DNA from: Bacteroidales bacterium
GTDB taxonomy: Bacteria; Bacteroidota; Bacteroidia; Bacteroidales; UBA3824
Assembly (NCBI GenBank): GCA_017394445.1
Contig: JAFPYT010000386.1
Location: forward strand, 1 to 33,119
DNA: 33,119 bases
Direction of reading: 5' to 3'
The notes beneath the pieces are model-generated. The model had not been told where the DNA came from, did no database searches, and saw only the letters and a program-made list of their open reading frames with translations. This document shows, one piece after another, positions 1-8,403 of the stretch. A program made the position numbers and the translations under genes. Numbering within the stretch: the first letter of the stretch is position 1; every line of letters begins with the position of its first letter.

Positions 1-802
1 AGACACTTACATCTTTGTTGAGCCGATAGCCATCGTACCAACGCAGACATTCGTTGTAATCCATCGAATACTTTTGACACAACTCCTTTACCTCGTCTTT
101 TGTAAAACCCGTAAATTCGGCAAACATTTTAGGATTGACAATTGTAATCTCTATAAACTCATTGAGTTTGCTCTCCACCTTGTCGCGCACAATAGGCAGA
201 ATACCTGTGAGATATGCCATAGCGATTGCGGGTTTGAGCGTGCTGTTTTTGAAAAGTCCGTTCAAAAATTCCAAATACGGCAAGAACACCTCGTCGCTCT
301 CTTCCTCGCGGATAAGGACATCGTATTCGTCCATAATGATTACGAATTGTTCGCCGGTTTTGGAAAATACGGCTTGCATTGCTTTGGGAATGGTTGCGCC
401 CCTTGGTATCTTCACGTCAGAAAAATATTCGCGCATTTCGGTTACAACCTCCGAGGTGATTTCTTTCACCAAGTTGGTCTTTTTCCTAACATTGCGGTAC
501 ATTCCGTTGATATCCAACTTGATAATATTGTATTTGCCGTAATGTTGAGAGAAACTCCCGTCGTGATAGATTTTGAGTTTTTCAAACAATGGCAGCGAAT
601 CCGTATTTTTGCCGTAATACGAACTAATCAGATGGCTCGCCATACTCTTGCCAAAACGGCGTGGACGAGATACGCAGAGAAACCTATTTTCAGTATTGAT
701 AAATTTATTCAATTCTCTTACAATCAGAGATTTGTCCACATAAATTTCTGACCGCATCGCGCTTGCCAAAAGTGCGCTATTTGGATTGATGTAAAGTCCC
801 AT
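1..802 (-). CDS. AAA-ATPase-like protein (PF09820 type), 3' end cut off by the window
   Basis: Reading the minus strand from the ATG at 800-802 gives 267 open codons that run off the left edge. A Walker A-like RPRRFGKSM lies at residues 46-54, a Walker B FVIIMDEYDV at 153-162, and the family signature RWYDGYRLN near 254-262. These mark the AAA-ATPase_like family, common in many copies in Bacteroidales and usually followed by a C-terminal PD-(D/E)XK nuclease-like domain; that part would lie outside the window. The cellular role of the family is not established. The gene has its own promoter at 831-861 and is transcribed away from the gene at 918. Family call is firm; function is open. Confidence 0.88.
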   Translation of the reverse strand, partial: MGLYINPNSALLASAMRSEIYVDKSLIVRELNKFINTENRFLCVSRPRRFGKSMASHLISSYYGKNTDSLPLFEKLKIYHDGSFSQHYGKYNIIKLDINGMYRNVRKKTNLVKEITSEVVTEMREYFSDVKIPRGATIPKAMQAVFSKTGEQFVIIMDEYDVLIREEESDEVFLPYLEFLNGLFKNSTLKPAIAMAYLTGILPIVRDKVESKLNEFIEITIVNPKMFAEFTGFTKDEVKELCQKYSMDYNECLRWYDGYRLNKDVSV

Positions 803-830
803 AACCACAGAATGTTTATTGTTGCAATGG

Positions 831-861
831 CAAAGATAAAAAAATCCTTGCCAACGACAAA
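831..861 (-). promoter_or_regulatory. Bacteroidota-type promoter for the AAA-ATPase-like gene
   Basis: On the minus strand TTTG (858-861) is followed after 19 bases by TATCTTTG (831-838), matching the -33 and -7 boxes of Bacteroidota housekeeping promoters. It interleaves with the plus-strand promoter at 848-878. Confidence 0.7.
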
Positions 862-878
862 ATCTTTTGTTAACTTTG
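848..878 (+). promoter_or_regulatory. Bacteroidota-type promoter for the 918-3420 transcript
   Basis: TTG (848-850), 20 bases, then TAACTTTG (871-878), 39 bases before the ATG at 918. Its -33 box lies between the two boxes of the divergent minus-strand promoter, so the two polymerase sites overlap physically. Confidence 0.7.
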
Positions 879-917
879 CAGTATTGATAAAAATAAAACA
901 ATTTAAAACATAAGGAA

Positions 918-1559
918 ATGAAAGAATTCAAAAGTAAATACGCAAATCCATTTGAAGGATTAACAGAAGATAAATTTCAGGGTAAATGTGCTGAAATTGC
1001 TAACGATTTGTTTAACAACTATTGCATCAAATGCAATGAGAAAGAATTCTATTTTGCAGAAATAGAGTTCTACTATTTTCAAGATGACGTATGGAACCAA
1101 GATTGGAACCAAGCAACTTATCCGAGAAATTTTGAAGGTAAGGGTGGTCAATTATTCTATCATCTTAGCGGTGTGGATGTTTGTTTCGATGGTAACCTCA
1201 AAAGGGAAAATGGTGTTTTATCAGGGAAAGGAGGTGGAATACTAATTAGAAGTATTGTTGACAGTTCTAACAAAACGTTGATTATTGGTCCATTGACTTG
1301 TGCCAATACATTGTTGAATACTTGTGATGGGAAATATATGCCAAGCATTCAATCTTTAACTTTAAAAGAAAAACGTCAAGTGAATCCAATACAAACATAT
1401 CGTTTCTTTGGTAATGATGATTTCTCTAAAATAGGAAATGGCACCAACAGAGATGAAAAGTTGAAATTGGCATTCTATGACAACACCATCGATGCTACCG
1501 TTTGGAACAAAGTAAGATCTAAGTATTACGAAAAAAGATTAAAAATATGCCAACAATAA
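918..1559 (+). CDS. Hypothetical protein, 213 aa
   Basis: An open frame with a good promoter 40 bases upstream. I do not recognise the family with confidence. The protein is soluble: no signal peptide or membrane segment. It has conserved-looking blocks: a NYCIKCNEKEFYFAEIEFYY block near residues 34-53, a FYHLSGVDVCFD stretch near 81-92, a glycine-rich GKGGGILIRSI near 103-113, and a basic C-terminus. The order of these blocks (an acidic E-x-E strand, then H-L-S-G, then G-x-L-I-R, then a G-P-x-x-L-C-like segment) loosely recalls methylpurine-DNA glycosylases, but no diagnostic motif is complete, so this is only a hint. Its last 13 bases overlap the next frame, suggesting translational coupling. 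Confidence 0.75.
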   Translation: MKEFKSKYANPFEGLTEDKFQGKCAEIANDLFNNYCIKCNEKEFYFAEIEFYYFQDDVWNQDWNQATYPRNFEGKGGQLFYHLSGVDVCFDGNLKRENGVLSGKGGGILIRSIVDSSNKTLIIGPLTCANTLLNTCDGKYMPSIQSLTLKEKRQVNPIQTYRFFGNDDFSKIGNGTNRDEKLKLAFYDNTIDATVWNKVRSKYYEKRLKICQQ

Positions 1560-2068
1560 CTAACCCCACCCCAATACTTACGGATTTTAACACCGACTCC
1601 GTTTACGTCTCCAATTATCTACCAACAGAGTGTCCCACCCTTTATAAAAATCTCCAAACGATTTTGAAGGGCAATGGTGTGGATTGCAGGTTGTTGAAAA
1701 ACACCAAAGATATTTGGTGCAGGGATTTAATGCCGATTCAGACGGAGGACAATCGTTTTGTCTCGTACAAATATTTGCCGAATTATCTCAACGATGCCAA
1801 AAATAGAAAATACATCACCAACGTCAAAAAGGTTGGCGACATCGATTTACTTAAATGGGGCGACAATGTCGTGGAATTAAAAAACGAAAACAATAATATC
1901 CATATTCCCGATAATTTTATTATATTTGCTGCAAACAAACCTTTTGGGCAAATATGGATATTACTGATATTAAACGTATTATTTCAAGAGACGAAAACCG
2001 TGTGCTTGAACTCAAAAAGACCACAGGCGAGTTGGTCAAGGGAATGCAGACATTGTGCGCATTTTTAA
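1547..2068 (+). pseudogene. Truncated agmatine/peptidylarginine deiminase-family gene (PAD_porph type)
   Basis: The first ~115 codons read like the N-terminus of Bacteroidota agmatine deiminase-family proteins: VYVSNYLPTECP near residues 20-31, NTKDIWCRDLMPIQ near 57-70 (compare D-x-W-x-R-D in the family), and a degraded GDNVVEL where the family has D-G-G-N-V-V. After about base 1905 the resemblance stops, and the frame ends at 2068 inside the next gene's coding sequence. Family members are usually around 340 residues and carry a later catalytic His and a C-terminal Cys, all missing here. The start overlaps the end of the 918 gene by 13 bases. I read it as a 5' remnant left by the event that placed the 1954 gene here. 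Confidence 0.75.
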
Positions 2069-3420
2069 ACACCGACGGCGGATGGCTCTTATTTGGCATT
2101 ACACCCAAATTAGAAATCATAGGTCAAGATGTAACCGACAGCACACAAAGAGAAATTGCCCACGAAATCACCAAAATAGAACCTGCCGTCAATCTGCCAA
2201 TTGAAATCATTGACATTCCCGAACATCCTGGACGCAGCGTAATTGGCATTCATTGCGATGCGGCTAAATTTGGCAACGCACCATACACTTACGACGGACG
2301 TGCTTATTACAAAGTGGAAAGTACCACCAAGTTGATGCCACGCTCTATGTTTGAGGAACGACTACGTCGCAGCAATCCCGACCGTTTTGCGTGGGAAAGT
2401 CAGACTCCCGACTATCTTCATTATGAAGATTTAGACGAAAACAGAATCAAAGGAGCGGTGTCGTACGGTATAGACAAAGGGCGAATGCCAGCCTCGGCTA
2501 TGACCGAAACTACTTGGGCGTTGCTTGATAAATTTGCAATGATTAGCGACGGAAAAGTTAAAAATGCTGCCGCAGCCCTTTTTATCAAACGTCCAACGGC
2601 GTATCCTCAATTCTTATTGCGATTGGCACGGTTTCAAGGTACTGAAAAGAAGGCGTTTATTGACAATGCGAGAGTTAAAGGTAATTTTTTTGAATTGTTG
2701 GATGCGGGAATGTCGTTTTTATTCAAACATCTTTCGTTAAGAGGCATTGTAAGAGGTCTACGCAGAGAGGAACAATTGGAAATCCCCGTTGAAGCCCTAC
2801 GCGAAGCATTAATTAATGCACTATGTCATAGGTTGTTGGATTCTCCAAGTGGAAGTGTGGGCATATCTATCTTCGACGATAGGGTAGAAATCGAAAATAC
2901 AGGTCATCTACCAAACGAATTGACGATAGACACCATAAAACTTCCCCACCGTTCTTATCCTCAAAACCCAATTATCGCTGACGCACTTTATATGACATCT
3001 TTTTTAGAAAGTTGGGGAACGGGGGTAAGCCGTATGGTTGACGCTTGCAAATCAGTTGGTTTACCCGAGCCTGAATATGGTACAGATGGCTCATTTGTAT
3101 GGATAACATTCAAAAGACCCAACTCTGTTACTAACTTAGATACTAACTTAGATACTAACTCTGACACTAACTCTGACACCAACTCTGACACCAACTCTGA
3201 CACCAAATTATTATTAACCGACAAATTAAAAGAAGTAGTGGCATTTTGTATAATTCCAAGGAGTAGCCGTGAGATTTTGGAGCATATTGGAGTAATATAT
3301 CACAACAAAAATATCGCAAGATTTATCCACACCCTTATCAATGCAGGTTATTTGGAGCGAACCCTCCCTGACACACCGAACTCACCGTTGCAGAAGTATA
3401 GATTGAAAAGAAAAAAATAA
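1954..3420 (+). CDS. AlbA_2/Schlafen-type ATP-binding protein with C-terminal GHKL-like domain
   Basis: 488 aa. The N-terminus (residues ~8-125) is an AlbA_2 / divergent AAA_4 domain: VLELKKTTGELVKGMQTLCA followed by FLNTDGGWLLFGI. The middle holds EALREALINALCHR near 276-289 and IENTGHLPNELTI near 312-324, as in the HATPase_c_4 domain of RecG-like ATP-binding proteins; FLESWGTGVSRMVDACKSVG follows near 350-369. A repetitive TN(L/S)D linker (about residues 393-416) joins this to a short C-terminal region that looks like a winged helix. Such proteins are often annotated as putative transcriptional regulators or RecG-like helicases, but have no helicase motors. The start ATG lies inside the deiminase remnant; 1954 fits the family N-terminus. 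Probably transcribed from the promoter at 848-878. Confidence 0.88.
   Translation: MDITDIKRIISRDENRVLELKKTTGELVKGMQTLCAFLNTDGGWLLFGITPKLEIIGQDVTDSTQREIAHEITKIEPAVNLPIEIIDIPEHPGRSVIGIHCDAAKFGNAPYTYDGRAYYKVESTTKLMPRSMFEERLRRSNPDRFAWESQTPDYLHYEDLDENRIKGAVSYGIDKGRMPASAMTETTWALLDKFAMISDGKVKNAAAALFIKRPTAYPQFLLRLARFQGTEKKAFIDNARVKGNFFELLDAGMSFLFKHLSLRGIVRGLRREEQLEIPVEALREALINALCHRLLDSPSGSVGISIFDDRVEIENTGHLPNELTIDTIKLPHRSYPQNPIIADALYMTSFLESWGTGVSRMVDACKSVGLPEPEYGTDGSFVWITFKRPNSVTNLDTNLDTNSDTNSDTNSDTNSDTKLLLTDKLKEVVAFCIIPRSSREILEHIGVIYHNKNIARFIHTLINAGYLERTLPDTPNSPLQKYRLKRKK
3130..3201 (+). repeat. 12-bp tandem repeat, six units, inside the AlbA_2 gene
   Basis: Six in-frame 12-base units: ACTAACTTAGAT twice, ACTAACTCTGAC twice, ACCAACTCTGAC twice. 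A degenerate unit precedes them (3118-3129) and a half unit follows. They encode TNLD/TNSD repeats forming the linker before the C-terminal domain. Gain or loss of a unit would keep the frame. Confidence 0.95.
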
Positions 3421-3501
3421 CTCGCAATCCCTTGAAAATCTTAACATACCATCCATCCTTATCCCCTCTAAAAAATTTTGTGTAAAAAAATTGCAAAAAA
3501 C

Positions 3502-5085
<1,584 letters not shown>

Positions 5086-5096
5086 ACGTCTGAAAG

Positions 5097-5330
5097 ATGA
5101 AAGTAGAAATAATTTCACCCGACAAGCAAATCTACTCCGGCGAGGCCACATTAGTAAGCCTTCCAGGTACAAAAGGCTCGTTTGAGATAGAGCAAAACCA
5201 CGCCGCCATAATCTCCACCCTCGAAAAGGGCAAGATCAAAATCAAAAACGGCGACAAAGAAGAGTTTTACGAAATCTCCGGCGGACTTGTGGAGTGCAGA
5301 AAAAATCAGATAAATATTTTGGTCAACTAA
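5097..5330 (+). CDS. atpC: F1Fo ATP synthase subunit epsilon (short form)
   Basis: 77 aa. It matches only the N-terminal beta-sandwich domain of epsilon (MKVEIISPDKQIYSGEA at the start, then SFEIEQNHAAIIS, then a GGLVECRKNQINILV end). The C-terminal helical hairpin that inhibits the enzyme in many bacteria is absent, which is usual for Bacteroidota and not a truncation. It sits 11 bases after atpD and is closed by the terminator at 5355-5398, so atpDC is a two-gene transcript. Confidence 0.95.
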   Translation: MKVEIISPDKQIYSGEATLVSLPGTKGSFEIEQNHAAIISTLEKGKIKIKNGDKEEFYEISGGLVECRKNQINILVN

Positions 5331-5354
5331 CAATAACTTGATAATTAACAAAAT

Positions 5355-5398
5355 ACCCCGAGAGTTTCTTATATACAAGAAACTTTCGGGGTGTTTTT
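5355..5398 (+). terminator. Rho-independent terminator after atpC
   Basis: A 16-bp stem (5355-5370 with 5377-5392, one G-U pair), a 6-base loop and a run of five T. It lies between convergent genes and may also stop the minus-strand esterase transcript, although the minus-strand T run is poorer. Confidence 0.9.
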
Positions 5399-5418
5399 AT
5401 CTTATATGCAAGAAAGGA

Positions 5419-6375
5419 TTACTTAATCCATCCGTGCATACGCATCCATTTTTCGCAGGCGTCGTGCCAAAAGGCTTGTGTGTCGGTGGGTGCTTTTACC
5501 TGCAAACCGTGGTCGCCCTTGGCATAGAGATGAAGTTCTGCCTCAACACCGTTTTTGCGGAGGGCGTCGGTATACATAACGCTGTTAGCGTAGGGCACAA
5601 GTTTGTCGTCGAGAGCGTGAGCAAGAAATGCCGGAGGAGTATCCTTGGTAACCTGCTTTTGGCTCGAAAACTTATCGGTAAGAGCCTGATTAGCATCTTT
5701 GCCAATAAGGGCCTCGCGCGAACCCATGTGGGTGGTTTCGGCCTCCATAGTAATTACGGGGTAAATCAAGATAGAAAAATCAGGACGTGCGCTAACGTTG
5801 TATTCCGATTTGTAAACATTGTCGTTGTAATGCGTAGAGATTACCGAAGCCAAGTGTCCACCAGCCGAAAAGCCTATCACGCCAATCTTGTCGGGGTCGA
5901 TGCCGTATTCCTTGGCGTTGGCGCGAACATAGCGTACAGCCTGTTGAGCATCGATAAGCGGACCTACCGAGCGGTCTTGCATAAATTGGTCTTCGGGAAG
6001 GCGGTATTTTAGCACAAAAGCGTTGATACCCACCGAGGCAAGCCACTCAGCGGTTTGCAAACCCTCAAAAAGGTAAGTCAATCCTGCATATCCGCCGCCG
6101 GGGATAACAATCACCGATGCGCCAGATGGTTCTTTGGCAGGGAAATAAGCAAGTTGCGGAGTAGACACGCAGCGCATAAAGAAAATGTTTGCGCTTTGTT
6201 CGTCGCATTTTTTAGGTTCGCCCTTAGCGCCGGGGATTTTGGTAAAAAGTTCGATAGTTTTGGCGGGTTCGGGAGCCTTAGGCATCTGCGGACGCTGTGG
6301 CTGCTGAGCCATTGCTCCTCCGCCAATAATCATAGCCGTAGCAAACACGGCTGCAAAAGAATATAGTCTTTTCAT
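5419..6375 (-). CDS. Secreted alpha/beta-hydrolase esterase (BD-FAE / acetyl-xylan esterase-like)
   Basis: 318 aa with an N-terminal signal peptide (hydrophobic residues 6-22, likely cleavage after AMA at 23) and a proline-rich stretch after it. The hydrolase fold shows an oxyanion-hole loop IPGGGYAG (91-98), the nucleophile elbow GFSAGGH (Ser170), an Asp in DDKLVPY (256/257) and His289 in GDHG, forming a complete catalytic triad. Related secreted enzymes in Bacteroidota remove acetyl or feruloyl groups from plant polysaccharides; the exact substrate cannot be read here. It stands alone, with its own weak promoter, next to a nested palindrome at 6451-6515 that may control it. Confidence 0.9.
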   Translation of the reverse strand: MKRLYSFAAVFATAMIIGGGAMAQQPQRPQMPKAPEPAKTIELFTKIPGAKGEPKKCDEQSANIFFMRCVSTPQLAYFPAKEPSGASVIVIPGGGYAGLTYLFEGLQTAEWLASVGINAFVLKYRLPEDQFMQDRSVGPLIDAQQAVRYVRANAKEYGIDPDKIGVIGFSAGGHLASVISTHYNDNVYKSEYNVSARPDFSILIYPVITMEAETTHMGSREALIGKDANQALTDKFSSQKQVTKDTPPAFLAHALDDKLVPYANSVMYTDALRKNGVEAELHLYAKGDHGLQVKAPTDTQAFWHDACEKWMRMHGWIK

Positions 6376-6414
6376 TTTCCTGTGATTTTAATAAGTTTAT
6401 CAGCAGCAATAATA

Positions 6415-6447
6415 CAAAATTTTTTTCACAAAAAATAATCTCTCAAA
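6415..6447 (-). promoter_or_regulatory. Possible promoter of the secreted esterase
   Basis: On the minus strand TTTG (6444-6447), 21 bases, then AAATTTTG (6415-6422). The -7 box keeps TTTG but lacks the leading TA, so this is a weak match. The -33 box is 3 bases from the palindrome at 6451-6515. Confidence 0.4.
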
Positions 6448-6450
6448 CTC

Positions 6451-6515
6451 CTAATCCAAAAAAGTTATAACTATTTTGGATTACAATCCAAAATAGTCAA
6501 GTCTTTTTGGATTAG
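6451..6515. repeat. Nested inverted repeat built from TAATCCAAAA units
   Basis: Outer arms CTAATCCAAAAA (6451-6462) and TTTTTGGATTAG (6504-6515) are perfectly complementary. Inside them ACTATTTTGGATT (6470-6482) and AATCCAAAATAGT (6485-6497) form a second perfect 13-bp stem with a 2-base loop. All four arms carry ATCCAAAA or its complement. There is no T run after it and it lies between divergent promoters, so it looks more like an operator or cruciform than a terminator. Confidence 0.9.
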
Positions 6516-6570
6516 GGATAATGGAAGGGAGAAAATTATAGTTGATAATTGCAAAGCCGTGAGGTAAAAT

Positions 6571-6601
6571 TTTGATAATTAAAATAAAATTGATAGATTT
6601 G
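6571..6601 (+). promoter_or_regulatory. Promoter for the toxin-antitoxin/glycosyltransferase transcript
   Basis: TTTG (6571-6574), 19 bases, TAGATTTG (6594-6601), 25 bases before the antitoxin ATG. A near-perfect match to the Bacteroidota consensus. Confidence 0.75.
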
Positions 6602-6626
6602 CATAGTATTTAAAATCATTTTGACT

Positions 6627-6914
6627 ATGGAAGAATTATCATTGAGAATACCGAGCCAAGATATGGCATTCATATCGGAACTCGCCGCGCGTATGGGATG
6701 GGTGCTTAACAAATTAAGCAACATTACCAACATCACATTAGTCAATGATGTTGCTGTCAATGAGCCACAAAAAAACAAAATAAAATTACCCAAAGGCAAC
6801 GGCAAATCATCGCAGGAGGCTATGGAATGGGTAAAATCACTTGTTATCAAAGGTGGCAATCCCGTTCCTGTTGAGGAAAATGGAAGAGAGTTAAGATCAG
6901 AAAAATATTTATAA
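6627..6914 (+). CDS. Putative antitoxin of a PIN-domain toxin module
   Basis: 95 aa from the ATG at 6627; an upstream in-frame TTG at 6621 is less likely. The N-terminus EELSLRIPSQDMAFISELAA then RMGWVLNK follows the pattern I know from small Bacteroidales antitoxins encoded just before PIN toxins (P-x-x-D-x-x-F, then M-G-W). The rest is charged and low-complexity, as expected for the toxin-wrapping part. It ends 2 bases before the PIN gene and starts 25 bases after a strong promoter. The DNA-binding fold is not evident from sequence alone, so the role rests mainly on gene order. Confidence 0.75.
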   Translation: MEELSLRIPSQDMAFISELAARMGWVLNKLSNITNITLVNDVAVNEPQKNKIKLPKGNGKSSQEAMEWVKSLVIKGGNPVPVEENGRELRSEKYL

Positions 6915-6916
6915 GT

Positions 6917-7336
6917 ATGAATCTGTTTTTTGACACGAATATTCTAATGGACATAGTCTTTGAGCGTCCGTTTTGCCTAAACGAAGAAATTAAAATACTA
7001 CAATTGGCATTTAAGGAACAAGTAAAAATAGCAGTTTCATCATTATCAATTGTCAATACAGTATATGTGGCAAAAAAATATGGCAAAACCGACAACGATG
7101 TTAAAACAGCGTTAGATGCTCTTACCAAGCACATTAAAGTTTTAGATATGAGGGGGCAAGACGTTATATTTATGCTATCAAATGGATGGAAAGATTACGA
7201 AGATGGTCTCCAATATCTTTGTGCTTGCAATTACAAAGCAGATTTTATTATCACTCGCAACAAAAACGATTTTAAATTATCAAGTATAGAAGTGGTTACG
7301 CCACAAGAATTTCTTGATATGGTATCAACAGACTAA
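6917..7336 (+). CDS. PIN-domain ribonuclease toxin (VapC-like, PIN_3 type)
   Basis: 139 aa, about the size of a single PIN domain. It has the acidic N-terminal motif FFDTNILMD (Asp6, Asp12), the central KDYEDGLQ (Glu95, Asp96) and the terminal ADFIITRNKNDF (Asp109, Asn115, Asp118), so all acidic metal-binding positions look intact. PIN toxins cut RNA, often tRNA or rRNA, and are held inactive by the antitoxin encoded upstream. It follows the antitoxin by 2 bases and is followed after 2 bases by a glycosyltransferase gene, so module and glycosyltransferases appear to share one transcript. The RNA target is unknown. Confidence 0.88.
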   Translation: MNLFFDTNILMDIVFERPFCLNEEIKILQLAFKEQVKIAVSSLSIVNTVYVAKKYGKTDNDVKTALDALTKHIKVLDMRGQDVIFMLSNGWKDYEDGLQYLCACNYKADFIITRNKNDFKLSSIEVVTPQEFLDMVSTD

Positions 7337-7338
7337 CT

Positions 7339-8403
7339 ATGCACAACATCCTCCTTGTTTGGGACCGTATCGGTGATTATCATCTTGCACGTGTAAGGGC
7401 GTTGCGGGAGGTGGTAGGCAATAGATTGGTGTTTACCGCCGACCTTGCCGCCGCCGACAACCTATATAAGTGGAAAACCGAAAACCTTAAAAATCATTTT
7501 GTTCTGTCGGATAAGCCTGCCGAGGTGCGTGATGTGCGTTGCCGATTAAAAAATTTTAAAAAGATTATCAAAACTCACAACATAAAACACTGCTGCCTTG
7601 CTGGTTACGGACGCATTGAATATCTGCGGATGATAATTGCCGCAAAACTTCGCGGATGCAAGGTGCTGATTTTTTCGGAGAGTTGGTACGGACGGCGCAC
7701 ACCTTTTAATATATTAAAATCGTGGTTTTTAAAAATGTTTGCCGATGTGTTTTTGGTGTCGGGCATAAGGGCGAGAGATTTTACTGCTAATGTTTTGAAA
7801 ATCATGCCCGAAAAAATAGCCATCCCCTACTCGGTGGTAGACAACGCACATTTTGCAAACCCTGGCAATTATAATCCCGATACCAAGGTAATGCTCTGTA
7901 TGGCGCGTTTTAGCAAGGAAAAAAATCAAGAATTTTTGATTAACGCATTTCTAAAATCCTCATTATCGGAGAGTTGGACATTAAAACTTGTTGGAGCAGG
8001 TCCGCTAAAAGAAGAATTGGAACAAAAGTTTAAAGAAAAACATAATATAACACTATGCAATTGGGCGGTTTACAACGAATTACCTACGATTTACCATAAC
8101 AGTTCGATGTTTGTTTTGGCAAGCACGTTTGAGCCGTGGGGATTGGTGGTAAACGAGGCAATGAGCGCGGGACTGCCTTGCGTTGTGAGCCGTGCCGTGG
8201 GTGCTATGCCCGATTTGGTGGATTCGTCAGACGGTTTTACATTCGACGAAACCAACGAACAATCGCTCGTAGACGTATTTAACTGCATTGCCACATTATC
8301 CAAAGAGCAACTTATGCAGATGAGCCGCGCCGCCGTGGAGCGAATCAGCCGTTTTACCCCAGAAATTTGGGCTAAGCAAGTAGTCAAATTACTGAAAATA
8401 TGA
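7339..8403 (+). CDS. Glycosyltransferase family 4 (GT-B fold)
   Basis: 354 aa, cytoplasmic or membrane-associated. The C-terminal half has the family-4 nucleotide-sugar site: MLCMARFSKEKNQEFLINAF (near residues 184-203), KLVGAGPLKEEL, and the E-x7-E motif in STFEPWGLVVNEAMSAGLP (near 256-274). The N-terminal half, the acceptor side, is divergent and has the short basic segment usual for a membrane-near enzyme. It begins 2 bases after the PIN toxin gene and overlaps the next glycosyltransferase by ATGA, so the two are translationally coupled. Likely builds a surface glycan (LPS, capsule or O-glycan); donor and acceptor sugars cannot be read. Confidence 0.9.
   Translation: MHNILLVWDRIGDYHLARVRALREVVGNRLVFTADLAAADNLYKWKTENLKNHFVLSDKPAEVRDVRCRLKNFKKIIKTHNIKHCCLAGYGRIEYLRMIIAAKLRGCKVLIFSESWYGRRTPFNILKSWFLKMFADVFLVSGIRARDFTANVLKIMPEKIAIPYSVVDNAHFANPGNYNPDTKVMLCMARFSKEKNQEFLINAFLKSSLSESWTLKLVGAGPLKEELEQKFKEKHNITLCNWAVYNELPTIYHNSSMFVLASTFEPWGLVVNEAMSAGLPCVVSRAVGAMPDLVDSSDGFTFDETNEQSLVDVFNCIATLSKEQLMQMSRAAVERISRFTPEIWAKQVVKLLKI

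Noticed and set aside
74-751. Plus-strand open frame of 225 codons at the left edge
   Set aside because: The opposite strand over the same bases encodes a clear AAA-ATPase-like protein with Walker A, Walker B and the WYDGY motif; the plus frame is its shadow.
2988-3224. Minus-strand frame with a striking LVSE repeat
   Set aside because: It is the reverse reading of the 12-bp tandem repeat in the AlbA_2 gene.
1-3420. Defence island (AAA-ATPase-like plus AlbA_2 protein)
   Set aside because: Both families are scattered accessory genes in Bacteroidales, no effector or restriction gene is present, and they are on divergent promoters.
5338-6012. 224-codon plus-strand frame after atpC
   Set aside because: Begins across the atpC terminator and runs antisense to the esterase with its intact catalytic triad.
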